A stretch of 64,000 nucleotides of DNA from assembly GCA_013398955.1 (NCBI GenBank), contig VWPU01017453.1, forward strand, positions 1 to 64,000, given 5' to 3'. The DNA is from Callaeas wilsoni. Taxonomy: Eukaryota; Chordata; Aves; Passeriformes; Callaeidae. A program made the position numbers and the translations under genes. Below the pieces are notes generated by a model. That model was not told where the DNA came from. It made no database searches and worked only from the letters and a program-made list of their open reading frames with translations. Positions 27,460 through 39,800 of this stretch are shown here, in pieces (the first letter of the stretch is position 1; the number at the start of each line of letters is the position of its first letter).

Positions 27460-28133
27460 TTAAAAGATGTTTCAAGAAAACTAAGCTTGAACTTTTTAAA
27501 AAAACCCCCCATATTAGAAACCAGACAGAGACAGAAATCAATTTGTTTTCACAGTTTTAATTTATTAACTCCTAAAAAGCCATTTAGGAAGGCTTTATCT
27601 GAGAAGGGGTTATGCTCCACGAGCACACTTTTTCCATGGGCACATATTTGTAATTGAGGGAGGTGCAGTTAACACACATTTGGCTAATGCCTCATTCCAA
27701 GGTACTTCCCTCCCCGAAGCTCCCTCTGTTCCTCTTAGAGGGAGGGATGCAATGAATACCTCAGATAAAAACCAAATAGCACTGTTCAAGATGGTGATAA
27801 TGGCACATTTAAAACACCACCTGGCAGAAGTACCTGCAGATGGGACTGAGTCATAAAACGAAAGACTGCAGCTACAGTATTTCCTTCAAGGAATGAAATG
27901 CTGACAAAGTACAATTGCAGGAACCTTGGCACTAAGAAGGTTGACAAATCAGGACACTTTCTAAGGAAGGATGTCACCAGCAACATCCTCCATCATTCCA
28001 CCAGGATGGTACTGCTGTGAGATAGTGTCAAGTCTTGTGGAGGTTGCACTAGTAAATAAAAAATGAGAGTGATGCCTTGTAGAGGCTGACCTGGAACAGA
28101 GGCTAAACAGAGTTAAAGGATAAAGGGTAGGTA

Positions 28134-28139
28134 TTTATT
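28134..28139 (-). promoter_or_regulatory. LTR polyadenylation signal AATAAA
   Basis: TTTATT on plus, AATAAA on minus, about 56 nt from the inferred 3' end of the 28078-28606 LTR and in FSTL4 sense orientation. Confidence 0.55.
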
Positions 28140-28188
28140 AAAAATAAATTGACAGGGTACACCTTCGGCAGTACAGGAGTCTCACAGA

Positions 28189-28217
28189 GACTACACCCGA
28201 GATGGACGGGTGTAGTC
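28189..28217. other. Perfect 11-bp stem-loop in the LTR
   Basis: Arms GACTACACCCG (28189-28199) and CGGGTGTAGTC (28207-28217) are exact reverse complements with a 7-nt loop. An alternative hairpin, AGTCTC/GAGACT (28178-28183 and 28187-28192), overlaps the left arm, so the two cannot form together. Confidence 0.85.
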
Positions 28218-28612
28218 ACATGTTTTTCGGACAGATAGAAGTTTTGTCCATTTGCATATCAGCGGTTAATTGTCCAATTACAACTCAGGCAGTAGAGTCC
28301 CATTCTCCCAGTTTGCTCCCTCCAACTCACTTTTGTTTACATTTCTCGGGGCCTGGGACAGTGAGGTGTCCTTGATTCTCAGGCCTAGTGAGGAATTGTT
28401 GTGTCTGAGAAAAATGGGAAAAGCAGTTGGTAACACTCTACATGGAGCTCAGTTACACACTGAGGAATTGCAGGATTACAAACATATGAAAATATAAAAG
28501 CTAAAATCCTAAGGCATCAGGAGCAGTCCTCATTAGTCATGAAACTAATCCCTTGGCTCCAAAGTCATCAGCTATTGCTTATCTGCACGTCAGCTTTTCT
28601 AATACACTGCCT

Positions 28613-31600
28613 ATAAGCTTGAAAATATCCCAAATCTGTATCAAGAGATAGAGGGGAGAAGGAGTTCAGGGCACCTTTTATCAGCACTTTTTCACAGCCG
28701 TGAGGAGACTGCCTTGCACTATGAGACTGCAGTTGAAGGTTTTGACTATAAAACTTAGAAAAATGAAAGAATCAGCTTCATCTCTTAGATAGAACCTGGA
28801 GCATACGTTGATCTATATGGCTGGGATTATTTTTATTCCTTAGAAGTTTAAATATGAAGCTTAACTAAATGTCATTCAAACACACATCATGATTCAGACC
28901 ATGAAGACATTAAATTCCATTATTCCTCCTATCCAGTAAGGCCAGAACTGGGGTTGGGGAGCATAATGACCTAGAAACTCAAGAATTCTTTATCTAAACT
29001 ATCATGACCTTGGTGGCATGGCCCCAAATTCAACCATCTCAGAAGGGCATGCATATTATGATAATACCTTTATATACATTTATGTACATAACACACACAC
29101 AAGGACACAGTACAGCAATAGTAGGGCCAGGCTCTCCGTGGGTTTGAGACAGGAGGACACAGGGGAGCTGCTTGCTGGCAAATTCAGCACTAGCAGCCTT
29201 ATGGTCAAAAATCGTGCCCTAAACTGTGTCAGTCAGGTCCCTAATGGGTGTGAAGCTTGGGACATACATCTGCTCCTGCAAGTGAGCATCCGCTGCACGG
29301 AAAAGCTTACGCTCTCAGAAAAACACATTCCAAATTAGAAAATAAAAATCCTAGGAATGGAACTGTATTGCTCCTCGCTTAATGCTGTATTACAAGGGAA
29401 ATGTTAGTATTTTCTGCAGAAAAAGAAATGCAACTAAGGAGTCAGAGCCAACAGTTTTCAAAACATCCCCAGCACCTGATTTGGACTTGTTTGCTTCATT
29501 ATTTTCTTTCCTTTTGCAATGTGTAAATTGTGTTCTTCAGGGATCCATCAGGATTCAGCAGGGATCCATCCCTTTCAGTTCATTCAAGCATGTAGCTCTA
29601 CTCATACCACGGAGAGATGGTCATATTGTCAACCTTACGCCTTAAACTCTCCTAACCTGAATGCTGGCAATACCTGGAAATGGATGTCTTGGCAGAAGAA
29701 CTATTTGACACTTGCTTTAAATGCAGAGACAAAAGAAATTTCCTTTCATTAAAATATATAATTAGAGGTTCTTTTTAAACATTGGAAAAAAATCCTGTCT
29801 TGTTTTAGATGAAGAGTTTCTGCTTCTTTGACTTGAAACAAAAAGCATCTGTTTTGGCCATTTTCCACCACAATCATACATCAGCTGTTAAAAACATCTT
29901 GAAAGGAACAAAATTAAATGAAACACATCTGGAGCCAATTTGGACATGTATTTGTTTCCTTAACAGCATTAAATTCAAATCAGTATCTTGAAATGGTAAT
30001 ATAAGCACATCAAAGTCAATAGAAATAATGAGAAATGGCCTTATTCATACCGTGATTACTGTCTGCATATCCTTACCAAAATACTGGTGATTGTAACTCC
30101 TAAATAACTTTATGGAGCTAACAGATCACAAAATCCGGACTGAAATTAAAACTAAATATAAAGGCAAGTCCTTCAGTGACTCTATCCAGCCTACCTGCAA
30201 GAGGTGCAATACTTTGACATCCACCCAAGTCATGGCTACTTGGAGCAGACAGGAAACATCCTTTACTTCTGTAGAATCTATAGGTTATTGATTCCTCTTT
30301 AGTGCAATTATTCAGGCACAGCAAACATGCTAGTCTGTAAAATGCAGTCAATAGAGCTGTGTTTGCAATCACAAGCTATGTTCTCTGCATAGCTCCCAAA
30401 ACAAAAACCAAGTGTTTATTTGATTCTGAGCACAGCACAAAGGCAACGGTTCAGCAGGCGATGCCTGTCAGTGTCACCATTCCCATCTCTGATACTTGAG
30501 TAAGCAGGTGTGTACATTGCTCCATATCAATTCCACTCTTCTCCACCACCCTCCTCAACACTGCTCAACAGGCTCGTGTAGAGAGGGGGAGAAGGATGCA
30601 ATCGGGGCCACAACATGGCACTGGGACCCACCACCACGTTCATGTCCACATACACAGCCCCTGCTTCCCCCAGCTTGAGCCTTCAGGTATCTTCAAATCA
30701 CCAGGATCTTCTCAGAGAGCTGCCTTTGGTTTTAGATGGTCACGATTTTTTTGGAGTGGAAAAAGCACAACTCATGGGTTGAGTCAGTCCTGGTGGTTCA
30801 GGAGAAAGGTGTGATGCTGTCAAATGCTCTTTCAAAGTGCTGGAGATGTGGAAAGCATGAAACAAATCAAAACATCCCCCAGTAAAAAAAAAACATTCCT
30901 GTGATGATGGCTCTTGATGACGTTCAGAGCTAGCCAGAATGCCAAACATGTTAGAGCAAAACCTTCTCTCTCACAGTTCCCAGATCACGCTGGGCTGACT
31001 GAGAAATAAATAGAGATGACTCCAGTTCATAATTTGGTTTGCAGAAAACAGCATAGATAAAACAACAGGACCATCAAAAAGGGCAAAATTGCAGTTAAGA
31101 CAACAAAGTTTTGGAAAACATGGTTGGGAGTACAGAATGAAACACAACAGAAAGTAACTAGTATTGCCAGTGACACTCTGTGGTGGCTGGATACTTCCTG
31201 CAGTGGTTTTCCCCACTGCTTACAAATAAAACATTAAATTAACAGAAGAAGAAAAACATGCAGTTCAGTTAAGTGCCTGTTCACATTTAATACGGAGTTA
31301 AGACACGTAGGGATTCAGAAGATGTGTGGACCAAGACAGATATTTCCCAGCACAGTAGCTGGAATAAAATTTATTAAAACAATGATCCAGTCTTGCAGGG
31401 TAACGAACTTCCAACAGTCTTCCTGTAGAGACTTTTTCCTCCCAGTTATTCCTAGGGACGTTGGGCTTTCCCTGGTGCAACCAGCCACCAGGAAAAGACA
31501 GAGCATCATCCTGACCTGGCCCAGCATCTGCCCCCCTCTGTTGCTGGCACATTTGTGCTAGAGCAGAGGGTTTTACAGATGCCAGAAATGAAGCAAAGCA

Positions 31601-32284
31601 AGATCAGGAGGATCTAGACCACATACTGAAAAAGTCTTCAGAAAAGTCTGCTGTTCTTCCACCTTGATTTCCAATTTAAGAGCATCTCTTTTATATGGAC
31701 AATGAATAAGGAGCCATATAGTAATTCACAGCTGCCCTTCCTGACCTCCGAAACAAATGTGCCATCAGAGGAAATCGGATGCTGACTTCCAGGGCAGAAA
31801 GCAAGATCTTGTTAGAGGGTAAGTATGAAGGACTCAGAACCTGGCAAGCTTTGAAATGACCCTGTCTCACTGCAAGGAGGCTGCTGGCACAGGCTGTGAA
31901 CACTGAGCCCAAGGAAGAGCTAAGGCCAATGTCACATATGACCTCCTAGCGCCTCCATGGCATCCTCAGAAAAACACACTCCATGCAGTCACAGTTCCCA
32001 GAGGACTTGCATCTCTCACTTTCTTGGACAGGAAAAGTGTTAAAAACACAGAACATAAAAACATTTTTTAAAAGATTTTCTAAATAGGTAACCAAAACGC
32101 TGTTTCTCTGGGGCTCACAGGAATCAAGCAGCTGATATCCCTAGTACAGGGAGATGATCCCCTCATCAAAAACCCAAAGATAATGTCTGCCTTTTGAGAG
32201 AAGACAGAGCAACATCTCCAACATCTGTCAAGGATGAACTGCCCATGTCACGGGCTGACAAAGCTTTGTACTGCCAGTGATGAT
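28613..32284. other. Noncoding block, no recognised element
   Basis: I see no repeat family, RNA gene or plausible exon here. A short duplicated GGGATCCATC occurs near 29540-29569, and a small CA run is near 29090-29101. Confidence 0.55.
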
Positions 32285-32468
32285 TGAGGTCTTGACACTG
32301 GCACAGAGAAGCTGTGGCTGCCCCATCCTTGGAAGGGTTCCAGGCCAGGTTGAACAGGGCTTGGAGAACCTGGTCTAGTGAAAGGTGTCCCTGCCCATGG
32401 CAGGGGTTTGAAACCAGATGGTCTTTACAGGTCCCTTCCCATCCAAATAATTTTGTGGTTCGATGAAT
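32285..32468 (+). mobile_element. CR1 LINE 3' fragment
   Basis: GAAGCTGTGGCTGCCCCATC, CAACCTGG-like text and GAAAGGTGTCCCTGCCCATG lead into AGGTCCCTTCCCATCCAAAT, a standard CR1 3' end. Confidence 0.9.
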
Positions 32469-33577
32469 AAGAGTACAAAAAAAGATTGCATAGGAGCAGG
32501 ACAAAAAAAGGTGCTAAAATGAACAATAAAATGCATAAGGGAAACCTGAAAGATATTCTCAAAAATCTTAATTAATATGAAAATCTTAAAGACTGAAACA
32601 CCATAAATCCAAGCTTTATAGTCATCTGGCTAAGATTTGCTGTATTGTATCGTGCAGAAGAATGGAAACGGTTATAGTCTGCAAACACATTCAGAAGATG
32701 ATAACACGGTTTTGCTTTCGAAAATAAAGCAGGAAATAATTCAATTTAACAATCAAATGGGAATTGGGGACCCACGCTGAGGCTGTCACCAGGGACAGAG
32801 GCACCTGGCTCACGCACTGATCTTTTGAAAAAGAGATAAAGTAAAATAATAAAAAAAGATCCAATCCTTCTATGTCTTTAAAAAAGAGAGCATCTGTATT
32901 TTCTCAGCTACCGTCGCTGACATGACAAGTCTCCTCTAAAAGGTGTGCCCACTAGATCTAGACCAAAATTATAGAGAGGTGAGAGGGAACGAGGAGCAAA
33001 ATATCTGTAGGTCAGGAGGGCCGGGACGTGGCTTCCATCTGTCCTTCAAACTCCTTGTGCCCCAACATCCATCACTCCTCCTCTCAGGGCTGGAAAACCA
33101 AATGTAACCCAACCAAGCAGCTGTGCAGCAACAGCTACAGCAGAAACTGGATCTAGGTCCAGTACACAAAAAATGCTGTCCTTCCCTGGAAACATCCAAG
33201 AGAAGCAGAGACCTTCCATCCCTCTTCCAAGTCCTGGCACCTAAGTTGGCTGGCTTTTCCTGTGCAATGGCACAAAGAAGAAGTTGCTCCCAGAGCACTG
33301 GGACATACTGAGCTAATCTCCAAATCTTTTCACATATAATGGCTCTCTCTTACATTAGTTCTCCAGTGTCTCACAAAATTCAGCTCCAAGTCTTGACCTT
33401 CCACAGACAACCACAACAGGGTCTCAGACTTAATGAAAACCACCATCTAGCTCTGCACCACTGTTGTGCAATTTGCTTGAAGTTAGTCAGAAAGTTCGTA
33501 ACACATTAGAGAGCACAGGCAACTAGCAGAGACCACATTGCATCGGTCCCTAGCTACTGAAAATCAGCTGTGAATGA

Positions 33578-33799
33578 TCCATAATATTAGGAAGACATTT
33601 ACTTGAACAGTAGTGAGGCACTGGCACCTTGCCCAGAGAAGCTGTGGATCCTCCATCCCTAGAACACAACCAAGCCAGGTTGGGTGGGGCTTGGAGCCAC
33701 CTGGTCTAGTGAAAGGTGTCCCTGCCCATGGAAGACGGGGTGGAACTGGATGCTCTTTGACGTCCCTTCCAACCCAAATCATTCTAGAATTCTCTGTAT
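33578..33799 (+). mobile_element. CR1 LINE 3' fragment
   Basis: TTGCCCAGAGAAGCTGTGGA, CACCTGGTCTAGTGAAAGGT and GTCCCTTCCAACCCAAATCA, then ATTCTAGAATTC at the end. Confidence 0.9.
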
Positions 33800-35287
33800 C
33801 TAGCCACTGAGAACCACAAACCAAGGTCACACCACTCTGAGTCCCATCTCCCTGCACAGAGCAGAGCACAAGTTATTAAGGGACTACTGTTTCCAAGCTG
33901 TTCCTTGCACTGGTATCTCCTCTGGCAAACCAGTGAGATAAAAAGCTGATAAGGATATGGTTTCCATATCAGAGTGTGCATTACCCTCTGCCTGCAAGGA
34001 GCCAGCTATTGCTTTGTTCTCCACTTTATCCGGAGATATTATCAATAACTTCATCTATTTGTGGCATTGGAAAACAACAGAGGGTCAGCCAGGGCTAACA
34101 CTGAGCCTCTTCTATTGAGTATCTATTCATGGGATTGTAAAGAGAAAGCCACACAGATGGGAAGGGAGACTACTTCTCTGGATGTGATTAGAAAGATGCT
34201 ATTTTCAAAATGACTATAAAACTGAACAGCAAGAGAAGATTGTACCTGATCCAAGAAATAAAAGAAATGCTACTGTGGCCATTCCTTCTGCGTTTCAGAA
34301 CTCACTTTATTCACAAGAAACCACACTTTCTCCAGAGATTATGCATGCAGGCCTTACACATGCTCAATTCAGATAATCTGGAGAGATCTTTCTTAAAAAC
34401 ATATCCAAGCCAAGATTTTTTCAGAGTTTTCCATTCAGTGAAAGTAGCTGCAGGCTGGCACCGCATGAAGCACATGAAAAGCCACCATTTCCCTCCTGAA
34501 ACACAGAGCAAAATTCACAATACTGGGAGTAAAGTTGAGTTGAAACCATGTTCCTTGCAAGATGCATCAGATGCATGAGATATATCTATTTTTACTCAGC
34601 TTTAGCACTTGCATTCAAAGAATTAAGTGTCCAAATCTCTTCAATAAAACTAGCTTTGCACAAAATGGGTGGGATTTCCTTGAGGGCTATTTTCCCATTT
34701 CCTTAACGCTTATTTTTGTTTGTTTAAAATTATAGGACAGCTCCAAGGCAGAGCAGATCGAGAAAGAAGAAGTCATTCAGAGCAGACTCTGAATCTTCAA
34801 TGTACTATTTTAATTAACCCATAATCCTCTTTAAAGTTTTTTAAAACAGAAGGATAGCTTTTTATGAGCAAGGTTACTATTCAGAAAATAAAAATATCAT
34901 CAGACTTCAAACATATGCATGAATTTCACTGAATGAAAACATCTAAAAATTAAAAGCTATCAGAAAACACAAAACTGGGTCAAGTGGTCCAAAAACAAAA
35001 ACATTTTAAATCTTTACTGTGTTTTGCAAACAAAGGTGGCATAGTATGAATAGAGATGGTTTTACTATCAGTAAAACCAGGCCATGTTCTGCAATCAAGC
35101 CAACATACTTCTTTCCTTTAAAAGATATTTATAAACACCCCAGGGCTACCTTACTGTTCAGATTCACAGAGCAACCCATGGCAACTCAACCTTCCCCACA
35201 TCAAAGAGTACCAAGAAAGGTATTAACAGTTTGGGTGTTGATTAAGAAAATCAACAGATGAAACAATTGATGCAAACCATCCTATTT

Positions 35288-35696
35288 ATAAAACTATAGA
35301 ATAACTTGGGTTGGAACGGACTTTTAAAGACCATGTGGTTCCAACACCCCTGCCAAGGCCTGCGACACCTTCCACTATCTCAGGTTGCTCCAAGCCCCAT
35401 CCAGCCTGGCCTTGAACACTTCCAGGGATGGGGCAGCCACAGCTTCTCTGGGCAACCTGTGCCAGGTCCTTGCCACCATCACAGAGAAGAATTTCTTTCT
35501 AATATCTAATCTAACCCTGCTCTCTGTCTGTTTGAAACCATTTCCCCTCGTCCTGTCACTCCTTGTCCCAGTTCCCTCTCCAGCTCTCCTGTGGCCAGTT
35601 TAGGTACTGGAACTTGCTGTAAGATCTCTCCAGAGCCTTCTCTTCTCCAGGCTGAACAACCCCAATTTTCTCAGCTTTTCCTCATAGGAGAGGCAA
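35288..35696 (-). mobile_element. CR1 LINE 3' fragment, the longest in the window
   Basis: This reverse-oriented copy of about 410 bp runs from the 3' end (CTTGGGTTGGAACGGAC) through CTTCCAGGGATGGGGCAGCC, GAATTTCTTTCTAATATCTA, CATTTCCCCTCGTCCTGTCA and CTTCTCCAGGCTGAACAACC to TTTTCCTCATAGGAGAGGC. It is the best-preserved and longest copy, and lies in the same orientation as FSTL4. It is 5'-truncated with no reverse-transcriptase region. Confidence 0.93.
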
Positions 35697-36617
35697 AAAG
35701 CCCATCTGGGTGCTGGCAGTATATTCGGGTACACTTGAAGGGCTTCAATGCCAACTGGGAAGCCCAGCACTGCAGATTCATGGATGGAGCGGGGATGGAA
35801 CCTCCCCACCTGATCAATTCATCATCAATACACTGCAGCACTCCAAAACAGCTTTACATTATTTCACTTTTGCCTTATGAGACTTCAAAAACAAATGACA
35901 AAACTCTGAAGTAAAACAGCCTCTGCCCAAAAATATAAACACATTTAACTGAAGACAGTCATTCTGATCCTGCAAACATCCCCCCTGACATTACCAAGAG
36001 CTCCCTGCACCCATCTCACAGGGACCAGAGCATCAGTGCTGCCCTTTTCATCTGGATAGGCCTTTATTCAATTAGACCTAAGAGCCAGGGAACAACTTTT
36101 TTCATTTTGCAATATGCTCAAACCAGTATTTACCCTGACACAGGTTCTGAACATTCCCGAGCTGAGCAGTGGGCAGGGATTACATGCTAATTGCAGTCGC
36201 TCTCTCAGACACGTCGCAAGACAAATCTTTGTGACTAAAAGGTTTATTTCTGTCGGTAGTCTTGAGAGGGCTCATTATAGGTGATCACCAGATGTCACCA
36301 ATTCTTCATAAAATACAACAGAAAGAACATTTTATTCCCAGCAAAAAACAATCCACAACCATCAAAGCATAACAAGAGCCATAAATACACTGTTCTGGAG
36401 TATCTTTAGGCATAGTATAGATTTCCTTTTTCTGTTATATATCTAAAACAACACCTACAGAAAAAGGAATGAGGCATTCTAATAATGTCAGCGCTAATGA
36501 CAAGCTCTCATGAACAGATGCTGACTTCACCCCTGCCTCCAACACAACGATTAACACATCTACAGCAGCCCACACAGCTCCAGCGCCCAGCACTGGGAAT
36601 GAGCCCCCATCCATGGA

Positions 36618-36878
36618 AATGGAAAGGACCAGAGGAAATGGCCTCAAGTTGCACAAGGGGAGGTTTAGATTGGATACTGGGGAAAATTTCTTCATAGGAA
36701 GGGTTGTTCAACCTTGAACAGGCTGCCCAGGGCAGTGGTGGAGTCATCGTCCCTGGAGGCATTTAACAGATGTGTGGCACTTGGGTCATGGTTTAGTGGT
36801 GGGCTTGGCAGTGCTGGGTTAATAGTTGGACTTGATGATCTTGGAGGGCTGTTCCAATCTCAGTGACTTTATGAAGTA
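36618..36878 (+). mobile_element. CR1 LINE 3' fragment
   Basis: GAGGAAATGGCCTCAAGTTG, GGGGAGGTTTAGATTGGATA, CAGGCTGCCCAGGGCAGTGG and TTGGACTTGATGATCTTGGA define a copy of the CR1 subfamily that ends in the GATGATCTT...TTCCAATCTC text. Confidence 0.92.
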
Positions 36879-39800
36879 ACATGACATTGCAACCCAAGAG
36901 AGCAAAAGGACAGCTGGGAATAGGAGGCATCTTCATCTCTCTTTAAAGAAAACATGGAAGAGGGAAAAAAAAAAAAAAAAAAAAAAAAGTAGTTCGTCAC
37001 ATGGACCTGTGTGCTTTACCAGAGGAATTCCCCAAGATGAACTTATGACACGCTGGTGCAAATTAAAGGCAAACTGCCCTCTAAACGTTCACACTGCAGC
37101 CCTGGTCACATCCTGGCATCTCCCATTCAAGGAGGGTTAAGCTGAAGACTGGAAGGTGTTTTCTCTTGCTAACTTTACCCTGGCAATCTAAGCAACGAGG
37201 CTTCCTGAGGTAAATGATACACTTCAGCTGCTTATATCGCTTTTCCCATTTTCAGATCTCAAATCAGATTTGGGCACTGTGTTCATTATCAGCACAGAAA
37301 AGTGTCTGAGCGACTGCCATCCCAAATCCATCAGGACATGTGTCACTCATCCCTGGCAGAGTGACACATGCTGTGGGTATGCAGGCTGCCGCTCCAAGCG
37401 TTTCATCTATTTCTGCCTCTAGGTTGCTTCAAATGAAAAATATTCTGTGCACAAACGGTGCATTGCTGTGTGCAGAGCTGTCAGTTATATTTATTTCACA
37501 AGCAGTTTAAGGCATGACGTGAACTGAGTTGCTGGTAAGATTCTACTACAAGCTATCAAAGACTTAAGCAGACACCATCTATAACTACTCGCTTTCATCC
37601 TCACCCCCACTGAGTCACACTCCCTGTTCCAGCAGTGAGCACAGCCACAGCTTCCAAATCCCCCTAACTGTCTGCAGAGCCATTATTTGGGCACTGCTAG
37701 AAACCAAAACTCACCAGGAGAAACCCAAACTCGTGACAGTCAGGTAGCAAATCCAGAAGGAGCTTTCTCTACACAGGGGACACCAAACCCATACTCTGCC
37801 TTCATGTGGTAACCTTTGGCCATTGGAAGAGTAACAGATATATCCATCTGAGGAAGTACTGAAGTGTCCACAAGAATTTGGGAACAGTGACTAGAACTCA
37901 TCAGTGTACTGGAAAGCCAAGACCTCCCCGGACTTACTCCTGCCAAGTAATTCCATTTTAATAGAGACTGATTTGGGATAAGCCTGCAGAGTCAAATGGC
38001 AAAGCTCTGCTGTTATACTGAGGCTTACAGAGATATTAGGAATTGTCAGTACTCTGTCTGAGCTCACTGGGCATATGGCATTGATTTCCAGAGCAAAATA
38101 TGACGCACCACTTTACTTTTTTTAAGGCTGCAGGGACTTGGGGTGCAAATCCCAAGGGCTCCTCCATGAGCATCAGCCCAGAGCCCCAGCCTGCAGCTTA
38201 GTTTGCTGGAGCTGTACTCCTACTCCAAATGTAGGAAAAATGCTTAGCAAAAGTGTTTTAGCTTAGGCTATGACCCCAGCAATTTCTCAGGATATCAAAA
38301 AGTCCTCAGAAGAACCAGGAAAAAACACCTTTAGCTGTGGCCTTCAGCTGGGGGCTGTGAGCAATTAAACCAGAATCCATTAAAATGATGAGGCATTAGA
38401 CAGAGTGCATGACCCTGTGGAATTACTTTGTATTAAGAATATATTTGGCTATTTCTACATGTGAATCCAGCCTGAAGATAAAGATTTATTTATTTAATAT
38501 TAAGAGATTTCTGCGATGGTGTTTCAAAGGAGCTCCTTAAAAATGTAAATTTGCCTGCAGGATATGAGGACACATTTTACACAAATAAACATATTTGCAT
38601 TTCATTTGCTAAGTTCTATTTACATTCACTTTTCCACATATTTACTGCAGTGCAATTGTTGAGGGCTTCAACATTTAAGACTTCATCCAATCATAATCAA
38701 ACTCAAGCAAAAAATGAAATCCCAACTTTAGCAAAAGTTGTGTAAGGCTCCAAAAGTCCAAGCACAACAAAAAACCTACATCTATCCTTACAGTATGTAA
38801 AAATCTAGTTATTCACATTGCCTCCTTCCCCTCTTACTCAATGATGCCTTTAAAACATGTGCTCCAACCCAGCAGCTGAGACTCCTATGGAGGTTACTTA
38901 CATAAAATTTTGGGTGCGATTTGTGCGTCCAATAGATGATGGGCATAGAAAATATACATTCCTCCTAAGGAAGAATGAAAGCATCATCTTCTATAACACC
39001 TCACTCTTGCCCTGCGTGTCTCCTGCATGTGCGAGAATTCCTTGCTCCCTAAGCATGTGCCTTTTGCAAGAGATAGGCAGACTCTGATGTCAGAGTCAGC
39101 ACAGGTGATTTCCCAGCACCCTATGGATGAACTCTGTGTTTCCCTGCGCATGCTGCTCCTGAGGCTCCCCACAGCCCTGCTGCTTTCAGCACCAGCCACA
39201 CATCTGCTGCTGCTTGCTGAGCACTAACAAATTTGGCTGTGCTGAGCCTGGCAAGGAGCTTTGCTTCCAGCTGAGACATCTTCAATTGCTCCTCACATCA
39301 CAGATTGGATTTCCTGTTGCTCCACAATCAGCACATCTATGCTGATAAGTGTCTCCAAAAAAACTGCAGCATCTTGAACTACAGAAAAAATATTTAAAAG
39401 GCAGGGTGAAATGAAGGGGAAGAGAAGAAGTGAGGAGGGAAGACAAGAGGGAAAAGAAGGAATCAACCAAGCCATGCTGGCTCCTCTTCCTTCTCTACTC
39501 CAGGCATCTTGGATACATCTTCTTGTAGATAATTTCTGCAAATCAGGATGTACAAACAATCTCTAAAGGACCCAAAGCAACCTGAGACACTTGTACATGA
39601 TCCTTAGGGGCTCTGCCCAAACCACATGTGGTTTGGAACTAACTGGAATAAGCAGTTGCACACACACTGCACTAACAAGGCATTACTTTACATCCAGTCT
39701 TTATAGTACTCTGATTTCCTACCTGGAAACTTTTACAGAGTAGATGCAAGTCTGGACTTCTGGAGGTTGTTTCCAACAGATGGTAGAAAATTGGGAAAAG

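Larger units (their letters stand above)
19936..28071. other. Mostly unique noncoding block between the two LTRs
   Basis: This stretch contains an AACCA-type repeat (20470-20526), a TTTAATTTAAATTAA direct repeat (21863-21906), an ACTC/CCCT repeat (26002-26039) and one CR1 tail (27350-27459). I see nothing gene-like in the remainder. Confidence 0.6.
28078..28606 (-). mobile_element. Probable second solo LTR
   Basis: This is a candidate LTR of about 529 bp with TGT (28078) and ACA (28606) ends. The flanking hexamers ATGCCT (28072-28077) and CTGCCT (28607-28612) match at 5 of 6 bases. On the minus strand it carries an ATTTGCAT-type octamer (28250-28257), a strong stem-loop (28189-28217) and AATAAA at 28139-28134, followed by a pyrimidine-rich end near CTCTGTTTAGCCTCTGTTCC. 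CpG content is above the surroundings. No internal retroviral genes are attached. The LTR nature is likely; the far boundary at 28606 is less certain than the near one. Confidence 0.68.

Noticed and set aside
36965..36988. Poly(A) tail of a processed pseudogene
   Set aside because: No recognisable mRNA-like body precedes the tract and no flanking target duplication was seen.
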